The notes under the pieces: generated by a model | What the model was told of the DNA's origin: nothing | The model's database searches: none | Seen by the model: the letters and a program-made list of their open reading frames with translations, nothing else | Shown here: positions 9,125-20,801 of the stretch, piece by piece | Position numbering within the stretch: the first letter of the stretch is position 1 | Layout of the letters: each line of letters begins with the position of its first letter | DNA from: Bhargavaea sp. CC-171006 | GTDB lineage: Bacteria > Bacillota > Bacilli > Bacillales_A > Planococcaceae | Length of the DNA: 64,000 nucleotides | Reading direction: 5' to 3' | NCBI RefSeq assembly: GCF_009761675.1 | Contig: NZ_QUZH01000033.1 | Location: 124,001 to 188,000 of the forward strand | Position numbers and translations under genes: made by a program

Positions 9125-10432
9125 GTGGCGACAAAACATGAAAAAATCCTACAATACATCGAGAGCCTGCCGGTCGGCGACAAGATCTCCGTCCGCCAGG
9201 TCGCCAAGGAGATGAATGTCTCCGAAGGAACGGCCTATCGCGCCATCAAGGAAGCGGAAAACCGGAAACTCGTCAATACGATCGAACGGGTCGGCACGAT
9301 CAGGATCGAACAGAAAAAAAAGGAGAACATCGAGCGGCTGACATTTGCGGAAGTGGTCAATATCGTCGACGGCCAGGTTCTGGGCGGCCGGAATGGTCTC
9401 CATAAAACACTGACGAAATTTGTAATCGGCGCCATGCAGATGGAAGACATGATGCGCTATACCGATCCCGGCAGCCTCCTGATCGTCGGAAACCGGCTCA
9501 AGGTGCATGGAAATGCGATCCGGGCAGGAGCGGCCGTCCTGATCACAGGTGGGTTTGACGCATCGGAAGAAGTGAAGAAACTGGCCGACGAGGTGGAACT
9601 TCCGATCATTTCGACCAGCTACGACACATTCACCGTGGCGACGATGATCAACCGGGCCATCTATGACCAGCTGATCGAGAAGGATATCCTCCTCGTAGAG
9701 GACATCATTGTTCCCATCAGCCAGACGGCAACGCTCGATTCAGGCGATCTTGTCTCCGATTTCCATGCGCGCAATAAAACGACCTCTCACGGAGCATTTC
9801 CAGTAACGAGCGGCAGCGGAAGGCTTGTCGGAATCGTCACGGCTAAAGACGTGATCGGAATGGACGGGGAAGTGCCGATCGATCGGGTCATGACGCCAAA
9901 ACCGATCTCCGCCGGGATGAAAATGAGTGTTGCTTCGGCGGCCCACAGGATGATCTGGGAAGGGATTGACCTGATGCCGGTCGTTTCCACCGGAGACAGG
10001 CTGGAGGGAGTCATCAGCCGCCAGGACGTGCTGAAGGCCCTTCAGGTGGCCCAGCGCCAGCCGCACCAAGGGGATACGTTCGAAGACCTGGTGCGATCGC
10101 AGATGGAAGAGGACAAGGAAGCAGAGTCCACCTTGCTCTTCACAGTCACTCCGCGGATGACAAACCCCCTCGGCTCGCTTTCCCACGGGGCTCTGACGAT
10201 CATGCTGTCTGAAGCGGCCGATCAGTTTTTGAAAAAGCGCAAGCGCGGGGAGAGCGTCATCGAGAGCATGTCCGTCTACTTCATGAAACACGTCCAGCTC
10301 GGTTCGCAGGTCCGGATCAGGCCGGAACTCCTGGACATGAGCCGGCACTTTGCCAAGATGGAGTTCACGGTGTACAGCGGTGAGACCATCGTCGGCAAGG
10401 CCATGATGATGCTCCAGGTATTTGAACGGTAA
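9125..10432 (+). CDS. ytoI: YtoI: HTH-DRTGG-CBS-hotdog multidomain protein
   Basis: Predicted regulatory protein of 435 residues. Domains in order: winged/GntR-like HTH (about 1-60, ISVRQVAKEMNVSEGTAYRA), DRTGG domain (about 70-185), a CBS pair (about 190-310, with VTAKDVI and VISRQDVL) and a C-terminal thioesterase-like hotdog domain (about 320-435). The GTG start has AAAGGTGAC upstream; the frame is open further left but without a ribosome site. CBS domains usually bind adenosine nucleotides, so it may link a nucleotide signal to DNA binding; this is inference. Confidence 0.9.
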   Translation: MATKHEKILQYIESLPVGDKISVRQVAKEMNVSEGTAYRAIKEAENRKLVNTIERVGTIRIEQKKKENIERLTFAEVVNIVDGQVLGGRNGLHKTLTKFVIGAMQMEDMMRYTDPGSLLIVGNRLKVHGNAIRAGAAVLITGGFDASEEVKKLADEVELPIISTSYDTFTVATMINRAIYDQLIEKDILLVEDIIVPISQTATLDSGDLVSDFHARNKTTSHGAFPVTSGSGRLVGIVTAKDVIGMDGEVPIDRVMTPKPISAGMKMSVASAAHRMIWEGIDLMPVVSTGDRLEGVISRQDVLKALQVAQRQPHQGDTFEDLVRSQMEEDKEAESTLLFTVTPRMTNPLGSLSHGALTIMLSEAADQFLKKRKRGESVIESMSVYFMKHVQLGSQVRIRPELLDMSRHFAKMEFTVYSGETIVGKAMMMLQVFER

Positions 10433-10433
10433 A

Positions 10434-10466
10434 AAAAGTGATGCACAATTTGTGCATCACTTTTCA
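10434..10466. terminator. Bidirectional terminator between ytoI and ytpI
   Basis: Long perfect stem AAAAGTGATGCACAA / TTGTGCATCACTTTT between convergent genes. Confidence 0.9.
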
Positions 10467-10765
10467 TTCAGGCGCCGCTCTTCTTCGAGGAAGCCGGCAT
10501 AGTGAGTCCGGGCCTTTACGTTATAGACCAGGACATAGAGTCCGAGCAGGATAAAGGCTGCCGCTACAAGATACGTGATCATTCCGGAAAACAGGAACAG
10601 CTGGTTTACACCGAACAGCATGATGAATGCACCAAGTGCGGCCGAGGCGCTGCTTCGGTGATACTGCCGCTCAGCCTGAAGCGTGGTCCGGAACTGCTTC
10701 GTCTTGAAGTAAAGGTAGGCAACCGCAGAAAAAATGATCAGTGCGGTGAAAATCAGATTAAGCAT
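10457..10765 (-). CDS. ytpI: YtpI-like small membrane protein
   Basis: Membrane protein of 102 residues with about three hydrophobic segments: an N-terminal one (LIFTALIIFSAVAYLYF), then ALGAFIMLFGVNQLFLF and YLVAAAFILLGLYVLVY. A charged C-terminus ends in EEERRLNEK. ATG 10765 is chosen with GGAGGGA upstream. Its position between ytoI and nrnA matches B. subtilis ytpI. Function unknown. Confidence 0.85.
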   Translation of the reverse strand: MLNLIFTALIIFSAVAYLYFKTKQFRTTLQAERQYHRSSASAALGAFIMLFGVNQLFLFSGMITYLVAAAFILLGLYVLVYNVKARTHYAGFLEEERRLNEK

Positions 10766-10857
10766 CGAATCCCTCCGGTCAAGCAAAACTGTCCTCATTG
10801 TATCTCGAATTTTGCCGGATTGCGAAGGGAAAAGACCGGGCGATGGAGGGAATAGGG

Positions 10858-11793
10858 TTGAAACGACAAATCATTGACACAATTGAACGCTACGATACCA
10901 TCATCATCCACCGCCATGTCAGGCCGGATCCGGATGCCTACGGATCCCAGCTTGGGCTGAAAACGCTGATCCTGGACAATTATCCGGGCAAGCGGGTGTT
11001 TGCGGCCGGCGACCACGATTTCTCGCTGGATTATCTCGGGAACCCGGACGAAGTGACCGGGCCGCTCTACGAGGGAGCACTCGTCATTGTGACCGACACT
11101 GCAAACACCGGCAGAATTGACGGGAGCCACTACGGAAAAGGAGCCGAGCTCATCAAGATCGACCACCATCCGGATGATGACAGGTACGGCACTATGAGGT
11201 GGGTGGAGCCGGAGGCCAGCGCGACCAGCGAGCTGATCTATCGGCTGTTCAAGGAGGGGGAGCAGTCAAGCGGCTGGCGGATGAGCGTAGAGGCCGCCCG
11301 GCTGCTATACGCGGGAATTATCGGTGATACAGGTCGGTTTCTGCATCCGTCCGCCGGCCCCGGAACATTTCGGGCTGCGGCAGAGCTTGTTGCACACGGT
11401 TTCGACCGGCCATCCCTTCACAACGCGATGTACGAAATGGATGCCCCCCTCCTCAGGCTCAACGGATACATCCTCCAAAATCTCAGAGTGGATCGTGGGG
11501 TCGGTGTGGTGAAAATCACTTCGGAGACTATGAAGGAGTTTGGCGTCACCGCTTCTGACACGGCAAAGCTCGTCGGGGTACCTGGCGCAGTCAAGGGTCT
11601 GATCGCGTGGGTTTTCCAGGTCGAAGAAGAAGACCAGATCCGCCTCCGCTTCCGTTCCAAGGGTCCGGTCGTCAACGAACTGGCAAGACGATTTGGCGGT
11701 GGCGGCCATGCGCTTGCAGCCGGCGCATCCGCCGCGGACTGGGCGGAAGCCGAGCGCGCTGCGCAGGCACTCCGTGAATTGTGCAATAAATGA
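10858..11793 (+). CDS. nrnA: Bifunctional oligoribonuclease/PAP phosphatase NrnA
   Basis: DHH-family phosphoesterase of 311 residues that degrades short oligoribonucleotides and dephosphorylates 3'-phosphoadenosine 5'-phosphate. Motifs visible are HRHVRPDPDAYGSQ (I), VTDTANTGRID (II), IDHHPDD (III, the DHH motif) and the DHHA1 glycine-rich FGGGGHALAAG near the C-terminus. The TTG start is preferred because GGAGGG sits seven bases upstream and the product then matches the family length. dnaE follows after 15 bases. The sporulation genes ytrI and ytrH, which separate nrnA and dnaE in B. subtilis, are absent. Confidence 0.93.
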   Translation: MKRQIIDTIERYDTIIIHRHVRPDPDAYGSQLGLKTLILDNYPGKRVFAAGDHDFSLDYLGNPDEVTGPLYEGALVIVTDTANTGRIDGSHYGKGAELIKIDHHPDDDRYGTMRWVEPEASATSELIYRLFKEGEQSSGWRMSVEAARLLYAGIIGDTGRFLHPSAGPGTFRAAAELVAHGFDRPSLHNAMYEMDAPLLRLNGYILQNLRVDRGVGVVKITSETMKEFGVTASDTAKLVGVPGAVKGLIAWVFQVEEEDQIRLRFRSKGPVVNELARRFGGGGHALAAGASAADWAEAERAAQALRELCNK

Positions 11794-11808
11794 CAGGGGG
11801 GGATCGGG

Positions 11809-14800
11809 ATGAATATCGCATATGCGCAGATCATGACATCTGATGATCCGCTGCAAAGCATCATCCGGCCCGACATGCTCCCGGAAGCGCTTCAAACGCG
11901 GGGAGCCGTCGCAGCGGCGATCGTCAATACGAAACTGTACGGCATCCTGCCGTTTGCCAGGGCGGTGAAATCCGCCGGCATCCGGCCCGTCATCGGACTC
12001 ACCGTGCAGATCGAGACGGAGGCCGGCGCTTTGCCGGCCTTTATCTATGCGAAGGACGACGGAGGCTATCAAAATCTGCTCAAGATGAGCAGTGCGCTGT
12101 CCGTCAAGGACCGCGGAACGCTTCCCCTGTCCTGGCTGAAGGCCTATAGCAGGGGTTGCCTGCTTGTTGCTGATCCCGCAGCGATGCCGGATGGGGACCC
12201 GGCAGTGGCGATGAAGACCGTACTTGAGGCCGGAGGCCCAGACAGGATGTTCATCGGTATTTCCCGGCCGGGCGGCCTGAGGCATGCTGATGAAGAAACT
12301 TGGACACATTTTGCGGAACAGGAGGGCCTGACCATATGTGCGACGGCCGTTGCCCGTTACTTGAACAGGGACGACGCCTTTGCATACCGGGTAGCCCGTC
12401 TGATCGATGAGGGAGGAAAGCTTTCGGAAAATGACCTCGCTGACCTTCCGGAAGCTGATCTGCCGATGCCGGATGAATTGTCGGCCAGGTTCTCCGATCA
12501 TCCGGAATGGCTGGAAGCAACTGCAGATCTTCTGTTGTCCTGCAGCAACACGATACCCCATGCGGAGCGCCTCATGCCCCGTTACCCGCTTGGCGAAGGG
12601 GAGACCGCGGACGGACGTCTGCGCGCGGATTGCCTGGAAGGGTTGAGAAAGCGGCTCGGTTCAGTTCCGGACCGGTATGCATCCCGTCTGGACCATGAGC
12701 TGGATGTCATTTCTTCGATGGGGTACTCGGATTACTTTCTCATCACCGCGGATTTCATCGCTTATGCAGCCTCGAAAGGAATTCTGACAGGACCGGGCCG
12801 CGGATCATCGGCCGGGTCGCTGGTCGCCTGCGCGCTAGGGATCACGGATGTGGACCCGATCGCCTACGGCCTCATTTTCGAGCGTTTTCTTAACCCGGAA
12901 CGGGTCAGCATGCCGGATATCGATGTGGATTTTGCCGATCACCGCAGGCATGAGGTGATTGAATACGTAGCAGAAAAATATGGACAGGACTACGTGGCGC
13001 AGATTATCACGTTCGGGACATTGTCCGCACGGGCTGCCGCCAGGAGCACGGCACGTGTATTCGGATTCCCCGAAGCAGAGCAGAGGGAAATCTCCAAAAT
13101 GATTCCCGGACGGCCTGGGATGACACTCGCTAAAGCGGCGGCACCCGGAACTTCTCTGGCGCGCTGGGTGGAAGCCGCGCCGAACAGGCAGAAGTGGCTG
13201 AGCGCGGCGCTCGCCCTTGAAGGTATCCCTAGAAACGCGTCCACCCACGCAGCGGGGGTTGTCCTTTCGCCGGTTCCGCTGGTGGATGCGGTACCGTTGA
13301 CGAGCGGTTCTGAAGGGATCTATCTGACCCAATGGCCGATGAAGGAAGTGGAGGAACGCGGTCTTCTGAAAATGGATTTTCTTGGGTTGAGGAACCTGAC
13401 GCTCCTTGATCGGATCCGGTCCATGATCCGGTATGACCGCAATGTTTATCTGGACTTCGGGAAAATCCCGCTGGATGATCCCGCCACGATCCGGCTGTTC
13501 CAGGCAGGGGATATGACCGGGGTCTTCCAGTTCGAGTCGCAGGGCATGCGGGATACGCTAAGAAATCTGAAACCGGAACGGTTCCGCGACATCTATGCCA
13601 TCAACGCGCTTTACAGGCCGGGACCGATGGACAATATCCCGGTGTTTGAACGGCGGATGCACGGGAGTGAACGGGTCCCGTCAATCCACCCTGACATCGA
13701 CCCGATTCTGGAGGAAACCTACGGCATCATCGTCTACCAGGAGCAGATCATGCAGATCGCTGTACAGATGGCCGGTTTCACGATGGGTGAGGCGGACATA
13801 CTCCGTCGGGCCGTCAGCAAGAAAAAGAGGGAAGTACTGGAGCGGGAGAGGGAGCACTTTGTACGGGGGGCAGAATCCCGCGGGTACGACCGGGGGTCTG
13901 CCGTGAAGGTCTACGACTACATCGTCAGGTTCGCTGATTACGGCTTTCCGAAAAGCCACGCCGTCGCCTATTCGCTGATTTCGTTCCGTCTGGCGTACCT
14001 GAAGGCTCATGAGCCGGCATATTTCTATGCGGCACTGCTTTCGCAGTCGGCAGGTGATGCGGACCGTGTTTCCAGGCTGGTCAGCGAGATCCGCATGAAG
14101 GGCATCCGCATCCTGCCGCCATCCGTTAAAAAGAGCGGTTATGCCTGCAGGGTGGAGGACGGAGCCATCCGCTACGGGCTCTCCGGCATCAAGGGAGTTC
14201 CCGCGCCGTTCATCAGAAAATTGCTGGAGGCCAGAAAACAATCCGCTCCGTGGGAGGATCTGTTCGACATGGCGGTCGCCCTGTCCGGTGCCCATTTCAC
14301 TCGGGCTGCGGCCGAGCCGCTTGCACGGTCGGGGGCGATGGATGATTTTCACCCGGACCGGGCCGTCCTGCTTGCTTCGATCGGAGCAGCCGAAACCTAT
14401 GCGAACCTCGTCCGGCCGTCTGAGGAAGATGACCTGTTCGGCGGCGATGCGGCATCATTCGGACGACAGAAGTATTCCGAAGCCGGGACGCTGCCTGAAG
14501 CCTTGAAGCTTCAGTACGAACGCGACGCGCTCGGCTTCTATATATCTGAACACCCCGCTGCAAGGCTAAAAGCTGGCAGCAACGGGTCATTTGCAGACGT
14601 GGCCGCAATCGGCGGCGGAAGCGGCCGGGTACGGGTGGCCGGCATCATCACTGATATCAAGCGTATCCGTACGAAAAAAGGCGAGGCCATGGCGTTTTTC
14701 AGGCTTCAGGATGACACGGGAGAAATCGAGTGCACCCTGTTCCCGAAAGAATACGCAGCCTTCAACCGCCTGCTCGTGGAAGAAGCCGGAATCCGGCTGT

Positions 14801-14862
14801 CCGGACAGGCAGAAATGCGCAACAGCCGGCTGCAGCTGATCGTGAAGAATATTGAAGGATAA
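11809..14862 (+). CDS. dnaE: DNA polymerase III alpha subunit DnaE (compact form)
   Basis: Replicative C-family DNA polymerase that in Firmicutes extends RNA primers before PolC takes over. It has 1017 residues against about 1115 in B. subtilis. Catalytic motifs are present: GPGRGSSAGSL in the palm and the Asp triad D370, D372, D374 in MPDIDVDF; IVYQEQIMQIA and ILRRAVSKKK follow. The C-terminal OB fold (RVRVAGIITDIKRIRTKKG onward) is kept, but the roughly 85 residues after it in B. subtilis are absent. The N-terminal PHP domain lacks the usual HxHS motif: the corresponding stretch begins AYAQIMTSDDPL. GGGGGGA precedes the ATG. Confidence 0.95.
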   Translation: MNIAYAQIMTSDDPLQSIIRPDMLPEALQTRGAVAAAIVNTKLYGILPFARAVKSAGIRPVIGLTVQIETEAGALPAFIYAKDDGGYQNLLKMSSALSVKDRGTLPLSWLKAYSRGCLLVADPAAMPDGDPAVAMKTVLEAGGPDRMFIGISRPGGLRHADEETWTHFAEQEGLTICATAVARYLNRDDAFAYRVARLIDEGGKLSENDLADLPEADLPMPDELSARFSDHPEWLEATADLLLSCSNTIPHAERLMPRYPLGEGETADGRLRADCLEGLRKRLGSVPDRYASRLDHELDVISSMGYSDYFLITADFIAYAASKGILTGPGRGSSAGSLVACALGITDVDPIAYGLIFERFLNPERVSMPDIDVDFADHRRHEVIEYVAEKYGQDYVAQIITFGTLSARAAARSTARVFGFPEAEQREISKMIPGRPGMTLAKAAAPGTSLARWVEAAPNRQKWLSAALALEGIPRNASTHAAGVVLSPVPLVDAVPLTSGSEGIYLTQWPMKEVEERGLLKMDFLGLRNLTLLDRIRSMIRYDRNVYLDFGKIPLDDPATIRLFQAGDMTGVFQFESQGMRDTLRNLKPERFRDIYAINALYRPGPMDNIPVFERRMHGSERVPSIHPDIDPILEETYGIIVYQEQIMQIAVQMAGFTMGEADILRRAVSKKKREVLEREREHFVRGAESRGYDRGSAVKVYDYIVRFADYGFPKSHAVAYSLISFRLAYLKAHEPAYFYAALLSQSAGDADRVSRLVSEIRMKGIRILPPSVKKSGYACRVEDGAIRYGLSGIKGVPAPFIRKLLEARKQSAPWEDLFDMAVALSGAHFTRAAAEPLARSGAMDDFHPDRAVLLASIGAAETYANLVRPSEEDDLFGGDAASFGRQKYSEAGTLPEALKLQYERDALGFYISEHPAARLKAGSNGSFADVAAIGGGSGRVRVAGIITDIKRIRTKKGEAMAFFRLQDDTGEIECTLFPKEYAAFNRLLVEEAGIRLSGQAEMRNSRLQLIVKNIEG

Positions 14863-14896
14863 TCTCCAATGGCTGTCAGGCAAAGAAAACAACATC

Positions 14897-14936
14897 AAAA
14901 CCAGGTCCGTAGGCACACAACCGGATCTGGTTTTTC
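14897..14936 (+). terminator. Terminator 1 after dnaE
   Basis: Stem AAAACCAGGTCCG / CCGGATCTGGTTTT followed by TTTTT. Confidence 0.85.
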
Positions 14937-14967
14937 AGGTGGGGAAATTAATTTTTTGAGAATTCAT

Positions 14968-14994
14968 CGGATTTCCGCTGAGGGCCCTCGCTTG
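14968..14994. repeat. Partial copy of the intergenic hairpin repeat
   Basis: CGGATTTCCGCT and CCCTCGCTT, separated by six bases, match the left end of the complete repeat at 42078-42174 (CGGATTTCCGCT, six bases, CCCTCGCTT). The right half is missing, so this is a truncated remnant. Confidence 0.6.
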
Positions 14995-14995
14995 G

Positions 14996-15027
14996 ACTGT
15001 ACAGATACTCTGTGCAGTTTTTTCTTT
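14996..15027 (+). terminator. Terminator 2 upstream of the GntR-accDA genes
   Basis: Ten-pair stem ACTGTACAGA / TCTGTGCAGT (one G-U pair) with a 3-base loop, followed by TTTTTTCTTT. With the preceding hairpin it forms a tandem stop insulating the accDA operon from dnaE. Confidence 0.7.
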
Positions 15028-15053
15028 ACTCGTTTTTCCGATTCCGTTATGCT
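15025..15053 (+). promoter_or_regulatory. Probable sigma-A promoter of the GntR-accDA operon
   Basis: TTTACT (15025-15030), 17-base spacer, TATGCT (15048-15053). The expected start of transcription is near 15060, just before the operator palindrome. Confidence 0.5.
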
Positions 15054-15064
15054 GTATGGGTATG

Positions 15065-15079
15065 AGTGGTCAGACCACT
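15065..15079. promoter_or_regulatory. Operator palindrome before the FadR/GntR gene
   Basis: Perfect palindrome AGTGGTC-A-GACCACT with the core TGGTCAGACCA, which fits the TGGTnnnACCA type bound by FadR-subfamily GntR regulators. It lies just downstream of the predicted transcription start, suited to autorepression and to control of accDA. Confidence 0.65.
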
Positions 15080-15110
15080 TTCAATTAAATGGGAAGACAA
15101 GGAGCGCGAC

Positions 15111-15797
15111 ATGACCGAAACAAAACCGTCCCGCAAGATGTTTCTTGAAGTGGTGCAGGAATTACGCACACTCATCAGGAATGAAAACATTCGGGCAGGA
15201 GATAAACTTCCTTCCGAGCGGGTGCTTGCAGAGCGGCTCAGAACCGGACGGTCGACAATCCGGGAAGCCCTGCGGAGCCTGGAACTGCTCGGGCTGATCG
15301 AGTCAAGACAGGGAGAAGGAACATTCCTGTCCGACTTCCGCAAACATCAGCTCGTCGAAGTGCTCGCTGCATTCATCCTGCAGGAACCGAAGTCGCTTGA
15401 GGACGTCAGCGCAACAATGCGGATCCATGAAAAGGAAGCGGTCCGTGTCTCATCCGGCCATGCGGAAATCCGCAAACTGCCGCTCTGGGACAGTCTTATC
15501 TCAGCAGTGGAATCAGATGAGCCCTATCTGCGGGAAGACATTGTGCGGGAAGTGCTGATTGCATCCGGCAACCGCCTGTCCCTGAAAATCTGGCATCTGC
15601 TGTATCAGTATGCCGGGAAGCCCTATACGGGAGAGGCAGAGGCAGATGAACGCACTGAAATCGCGGAAATGCTCCGGCTGATCCGGAGCGGCGAGACTGA
15701 AACAGCAATTGAGGCCTATGACAGATGGACCGATATTGTACACGCTCAAAGGGGGAATACCGATGGCGATCATCCGAGAGATGTTCAAGAAAAATAA
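15111..15797 (+). CDS. FadR-subfamily GntR transcriptional regulator
   Basis: DNA-binding regulator of 228 residues. The N-terminal winged helix is typical Gnt[21 protein letters not shown] followed by [20 protein letters not shown]. The C-terminal helical domain (about 85-228) belongs to the FCD/FadR type. ATG 15111 has AAGGAG upstream. Its last 35 bases overlap the start of accD, so it is translationally linked to the acetyl-CoA carboxylase genes. It probably binds the palindrome at 15065 and adjusts malonyl-CoA synthesis to a lipid-related ligand; this is inferred from position and family, not shown. Confidence 0.88.
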   Translation: MTETKPSRKMFLEVVQELRTLIRNENIRAGDKLPSERVLAERLRTGRSTIREALRSLELLGLIESRQGEGTFLSDFRKHQLVEVLAAFILQEPKSLEDVSATMRIHEKEAVRVSSGHAEIRKLPLWDSLISAVESDEPYLREDIVREVLIASGNRLSLKIWHLLYQYAGKPYTGEAEADERTEIAEMLRLIRSGETETAIEAYDRWTDIVHAQRGNTDGDHPRDVQEK

Positions 15798-16623
15798 GAA
15801 ACGGTACATGACCGTCCCTTCCGAGGCGGCAAAGGATATGCCGGAAGGACTCATGACGAAATGTCCGGAATGCAAGTCCATCGTCCTGACGAAGGATTTA
15901 ATGAAATGTGATAAAGTCTGTCCCGATTGCGGACACCATTATAAAATGACTGCATACGAACGGGTGGACTGCCTGTTTGATGAGGACACGTTCATTCCGA
16001 TGGATGAGGGGATGAAAACCGTCAACCCGCTCGGTTTCCCTTCGTATGAAGAGAAAGTGAACTCGGATGCGGAGAAGACCGGCCTGAACGAAGCCGTGCT
16101 CACGGGCATCGGTGAAATCGACGGCCAGCGCACCGCCGTGGCAATCATGGATTCTCATTTCCGGATGGGATCGATGGGTTCGGTCGTCGGGGAGAAAATC
16201 ACCCGTGCAATCGAAAAGGCAACAGAAGAAAAAATTCCATTCATCATTTTCACGGCAAGCGGAGGGGCAAGGATGCAGGAAGGCGTCCTGTCACTCATGC
16301 AGATGGCCAAGACAAGCGTTGCGCTTTCCCGTCATGCCGACCGCGGCCTCCTTTTCATATCGGTCATGACACATCCGACCACAGGAGGAGTGTCTGCAAG
16401 CTTCGCTTCTGTCGGAGACATCAACCTGGCCGAACCAAAAGCGCTGATCGGGTTTGCAGGGCGCCGGGTCATCGAGCAGACCGTACGGGAGAAACTGCCT
16501 GAAGATTTCCAGACAGCCGAGTTTTTGCTGGAACACGGACAGCTGGATGCCGTCGTCCACCGTTCAGAAATGAAAAAGACACTTTCCACACTGATCCGAT
16601 TCCATACGAAGGAGGCACGCTAA
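15763..16623 (+). CDS. accD: Acetyl-CoA carboxylase carboxyltransferase subunit beta
   Basis: Beta subunit (286 residues) of the carboxyltransferase that moves CO2 from biotin to acetyl-CoA, forming malonyl-CoA for fatty acid synthesis. A four-Cys zinc ribbon is complete: C34, C37, C53, C56. The crotonase-fold core shows [12 protein letters not shown] and [19 protein letters not shown] 15763 is preceded by AAAGGGGG and lies inside the 3' end of the GntR gene. accA starts one base after the stop codon, so both subunits are made from one transcript. Confidence 0.96.
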   Translation: MAIIREMFKKNKKRYMTVPSEAAKDMPEGLMTKCPECKSIVLTKDLMKCDKVCPDCGHHYKMTAYERVDCLFDEDTFIPMDEGMKTVNPLGFPSYEEKVNSDAEKTGLNEAVLTGIGEIDGQRTAVAIMDSHFRMGSMGSVVGEKITRAIEKATEEKIPFIIFTASGGARMQEGVLSLMQMAKTSVALSRHADRGLLFISVMTHPTTGGVSASFASVGDINLAEPKALIGFAGRRVIEQTVREKLPEDFQTAEFLLEHGQLDAVVHRSEMKKTLSTLIRFHTKEAR

Positions 16624-16624
16624 G

Positions 16625-18570
<1,946 letters not shown>

Positions 18571-18588
18571 AGGATTGGGGCGAACGAT

Positions 18589-20349
18589 GTGAGGAAGACA
18601 AAAATCGTATGTACGATCGGACCGGCGAGTGAATCGCCTGAGATGCTGGAGCAATTGATCGGCGCAGGCATGAACGTGGCGCGGCTCAACTTTTCCCACG
18701 GTGACCATGAAGAGCACCAGGCGAGAATCGGCAATATCCGCGCAGCTGCCGAGAAGATGAACCGGGTTGTAGGTATCCTGTTGGACACGAAGGGCCCGGA
18801 AATCCGCACCCATAAGATGGAGGGCGGAGCGGTTGAATTGGAGAACGGTCAGGAGATCGACATCATGATGGCCGAAGTGCTCGGCAACGCAGAGCGGTTC
18901 TCGGTCACTTATGAAAAGCTTGCAGAAGACGTGCACGCCGGTTCGACAATCCTGCTGGATGACGGCCTGATCGAGCTGGAAGTCAGGGAAACAGATCCCG
19001 AAGCAGGCAGGATCCGGACGGTCATCAGGAATGCGGGGACACTGAAGGACAAAAAAGGTGTCAACGTTCCGGGTGTGTCCGTGCAGCTTCCGGGTATTAC
19101 GGAAAAAGATGCATTTGATATCCTCTTCGGCATCAAAAACGGAGTGGACTTTATCGCTGCGTCGTTTGTCCGCCGTGCGTCCGATGTGATGGAAATCCGG
19201 AAATTGCTTGAGGAGAACGGTGCAGGCCATGTCCAGATCATTCCAAAGATCGAGAACCGTGAAGGTGTCGACAACCTGGACTCCATTCTTGAGGTATCCG
19301 ACGGGCTGATGGTCGCCCGCGGCGATCTCGGAGTGGAGATTCCGGCAGAGGAAGTACCGATTGTCCAGAAGCGGATGATCGAAAAGTGCAATCAGGCCGG
19401 CAAGCCGGTAATCACTGCCACACAGATGCTCGACTCGATGCAGCGCAACCCCCGCCCGACACGGGCAGAGGCGAGCGATGTGGCAAATGCCATCCTGGAC
19501 GGCTCTGATGCAATCATGCTGTCGGGTGAGACAGCTGCCGGCCAGTATCCGGCAGAGTCCGTCCGTACGATGGACAGGATCGCCAAGACGGCGGAAGCAG
19601 CCGTGGATTACCGATCCGTCATCTCAACCCGCCGACGCGAGAAGGAAGGCAACATGACGGATGCGATCGGACAGGCCGCCGCCTACACGGCTGTCAACCT
19701 GAATGTCAAAGCCGTCATCGCGCCGACCGAGAGCGGCCAGACCGCCAAGATGATCGCAAAGTACCGTCCGGGCTGCCCGATCATCGCAGTGACGGCTTCA
19801 GACGAATGTTCGCGCAGGCTGACACTCGTCTGGGGCGTTTATCCGATCGTCGGGGAGCGCGTGAAATCGATCGACGCCATCTTGGAGACGTCTGTCGAGG
19901 AAAGCATCAAACATAAATATGTCACCCACGGGGATGTCGTCATCATCACGGCGGGTGTCCCTGTCGGTGAAGCCGGCACAACAAACCTGATGAAGATCCA
20001 CGTGATCGGTGATCTGCTGGCGAAAGGGCAGGGCATCGGCAAGGCGGTCGCATTTGGACAGGCCGCCGTCGTCCGGAATGCAGAAGAAGCGCTTGCCCGC
20101 GACATGAAGGGAAAGATCCTTGTCACTTACGGTACGGATCGTGACATGATGCCGGCAATCGAGCAGTGCGCCGGCATGGTCGTCCAGGAAGGCGGTCTGA
20201 CAAGCCATGCGGCGGTTGTCGGCCTGAATGTGGGAATTCCGGTCATCATCGGCGTGAAAAATGCCATGACCGAAATCGAAGATGGGCAGGATCTGACGAT
20301 CGACGCAGAAGCCGGCGTAGTCTACAATGGCCGAGCATCCGTGCTATAA
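18589..20349 (+). CDS. pyk: Pyruvate kinase with C-terminal PEP-utilizer domain
   Basis: Final glycolytic kinase making ATP and pyruvate from phosphoenolpyruvate; 586 residues. The catalytic barrel shows [43 protein letters not shown] and [21 protein letters not shown]. The last 110 or so residues form the extra C-terminal domain typical of Bacillus/Geobacillus pyruvate kinases, related to the PEP-utilizing mobile domain ([17 protein letters not shown]). The start is GTG; an overlapping ATG two bases earlier reads straight into a stop. A terminator follows. Confidence 0.97.
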   Translation: MRKTKIVCTIGPASESPEMLEQLIGAGMNVARLNFSHGDHEEHQARIGNIRAAAEKMNRVVGILLDTKGPEIRTHKMEGGAVELENGQEIDIMMAEVLGNAERFSVTYEKLAEDVHAGSTILLDDGLIELEVRETDPEAGRIRTVIRNAGTLKDKKGVNVPGVSVQLPGITEKDAFDILFGIKNGVDFIAASFVRRASDVMEIRKLLEENGAGHVQIIPKIENREGVDNLDSILEVSDGLMVARGDLGVEIPAEEVPIVQKRMIEKCNQAGKPVITATQMLDSMQRNPRPTRAEASDVANAILDGSDAIMLSGETAAGQYPAESVRTMDRIAKTAEAAVDYRSVISTRRREKEGNMTDAIGQAAAYTAVNLNVKAVIAPTESGQTAKMIAKYRPGCPIIAVTASDECSRRLTLVWGVYPIVGERVKSIDAILETSVEESIKHKYVTHGDVVIITAGVPVGEAGTTNLMKIHVIGDLLAKGQGIGKAVAFGQAAVVRNAEEALARDMKGKILVTYGTDRDMMPAIEQCAGMVVQEGGLTSHAAVVGLNVGIPVIIGVKNAMTEIEDGQDLTIDAEAGVVYNGRASVL

Positions 20350-20365
20350 TTTAATTAAGAACTCA

Positions 20366-20398
20366 AGACGCCCTGGCCGGAACGGCAGGGCGTCTTTC
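20366..20398 (+). terminator. Terminator after pyk
   Basis: AGACGCCCTG / CAGGGCGTCT stem followed by a short T run; it overlaps the region just before fxsA. Confidence 0.75.
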
Positions 20399-20414
20399 GA
20401 AAGGATTTTGCATT

Positions 20415-20801
20415 TTGAAATGGCTGTTCCTTTTATTTATCGTTGTCCCGACAACCGAATTGGCGGTTCTTCTTTACGCGGGAAGCCATATCGGAGTATT
20501 TGAAACGATCCTTCTGATCCTCCTGACTGCCGCTGCCGGATCCTACTTGGCAAAGCGTGAGGGGCTGCGGGCTTGGAAGGATATCCGTAAGCAGGCGGCA
20601 GAAGGGTATCCCCCGGGCGATGCCGCCATGGACGGACTGTTTGTTTTGGCCGGTGGTCTCCTGCTCCTGTTCCCGGGCTTCATTACGGATGTGGCCGGCT
20701 TGTTCCTCCTGATCCCGGGAGTAAGGAAAATACTGAAACCGGTTCTCTACAGGCAGATCCGTAAAAAGATGAAAAAAGGCAGCGTGGTCATTATCCGCTG
20801 A
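20415..20801 (+). CDS. fxsA: FxsA-family membrane protein
   Basis: Membrane protein of 128 residues with three to four hydrophobic segments (FLLFIVVPTTELAVLLY, ETILLILLTAAAGSYLA, LFVLAGGLLLLFPGFITDV, LFLLIPGVRKIL) and a basic C-terminus. In E. coli FxsA (suppressor of F exclusion) affects phage exclusion by T7; its core role is unknown. TTG start with AAAGGA upstream. Its 3' end overlaps the convergent ytvI by 11 bases. Confidence 0.85.
   Translation: MKWLFLLFIVVPTTELAVLLYAGSHIGVFETILLILLTAAAGSYLAKREGLRAWKDIRKQAAEGYPPGDAAMDGLFVLAGGLLLLFPGFITDVAGLFLLIPGVRKILKPVLYRQIRKKMKKGSVVIIR

Noticed and set aside
11305..12561. 418-codon open frame on the minus strand
   Set aside because: Antisense to the junction of nrnA and dnaE, both with clear conserved motifs; a product of GC-rich codon bias.
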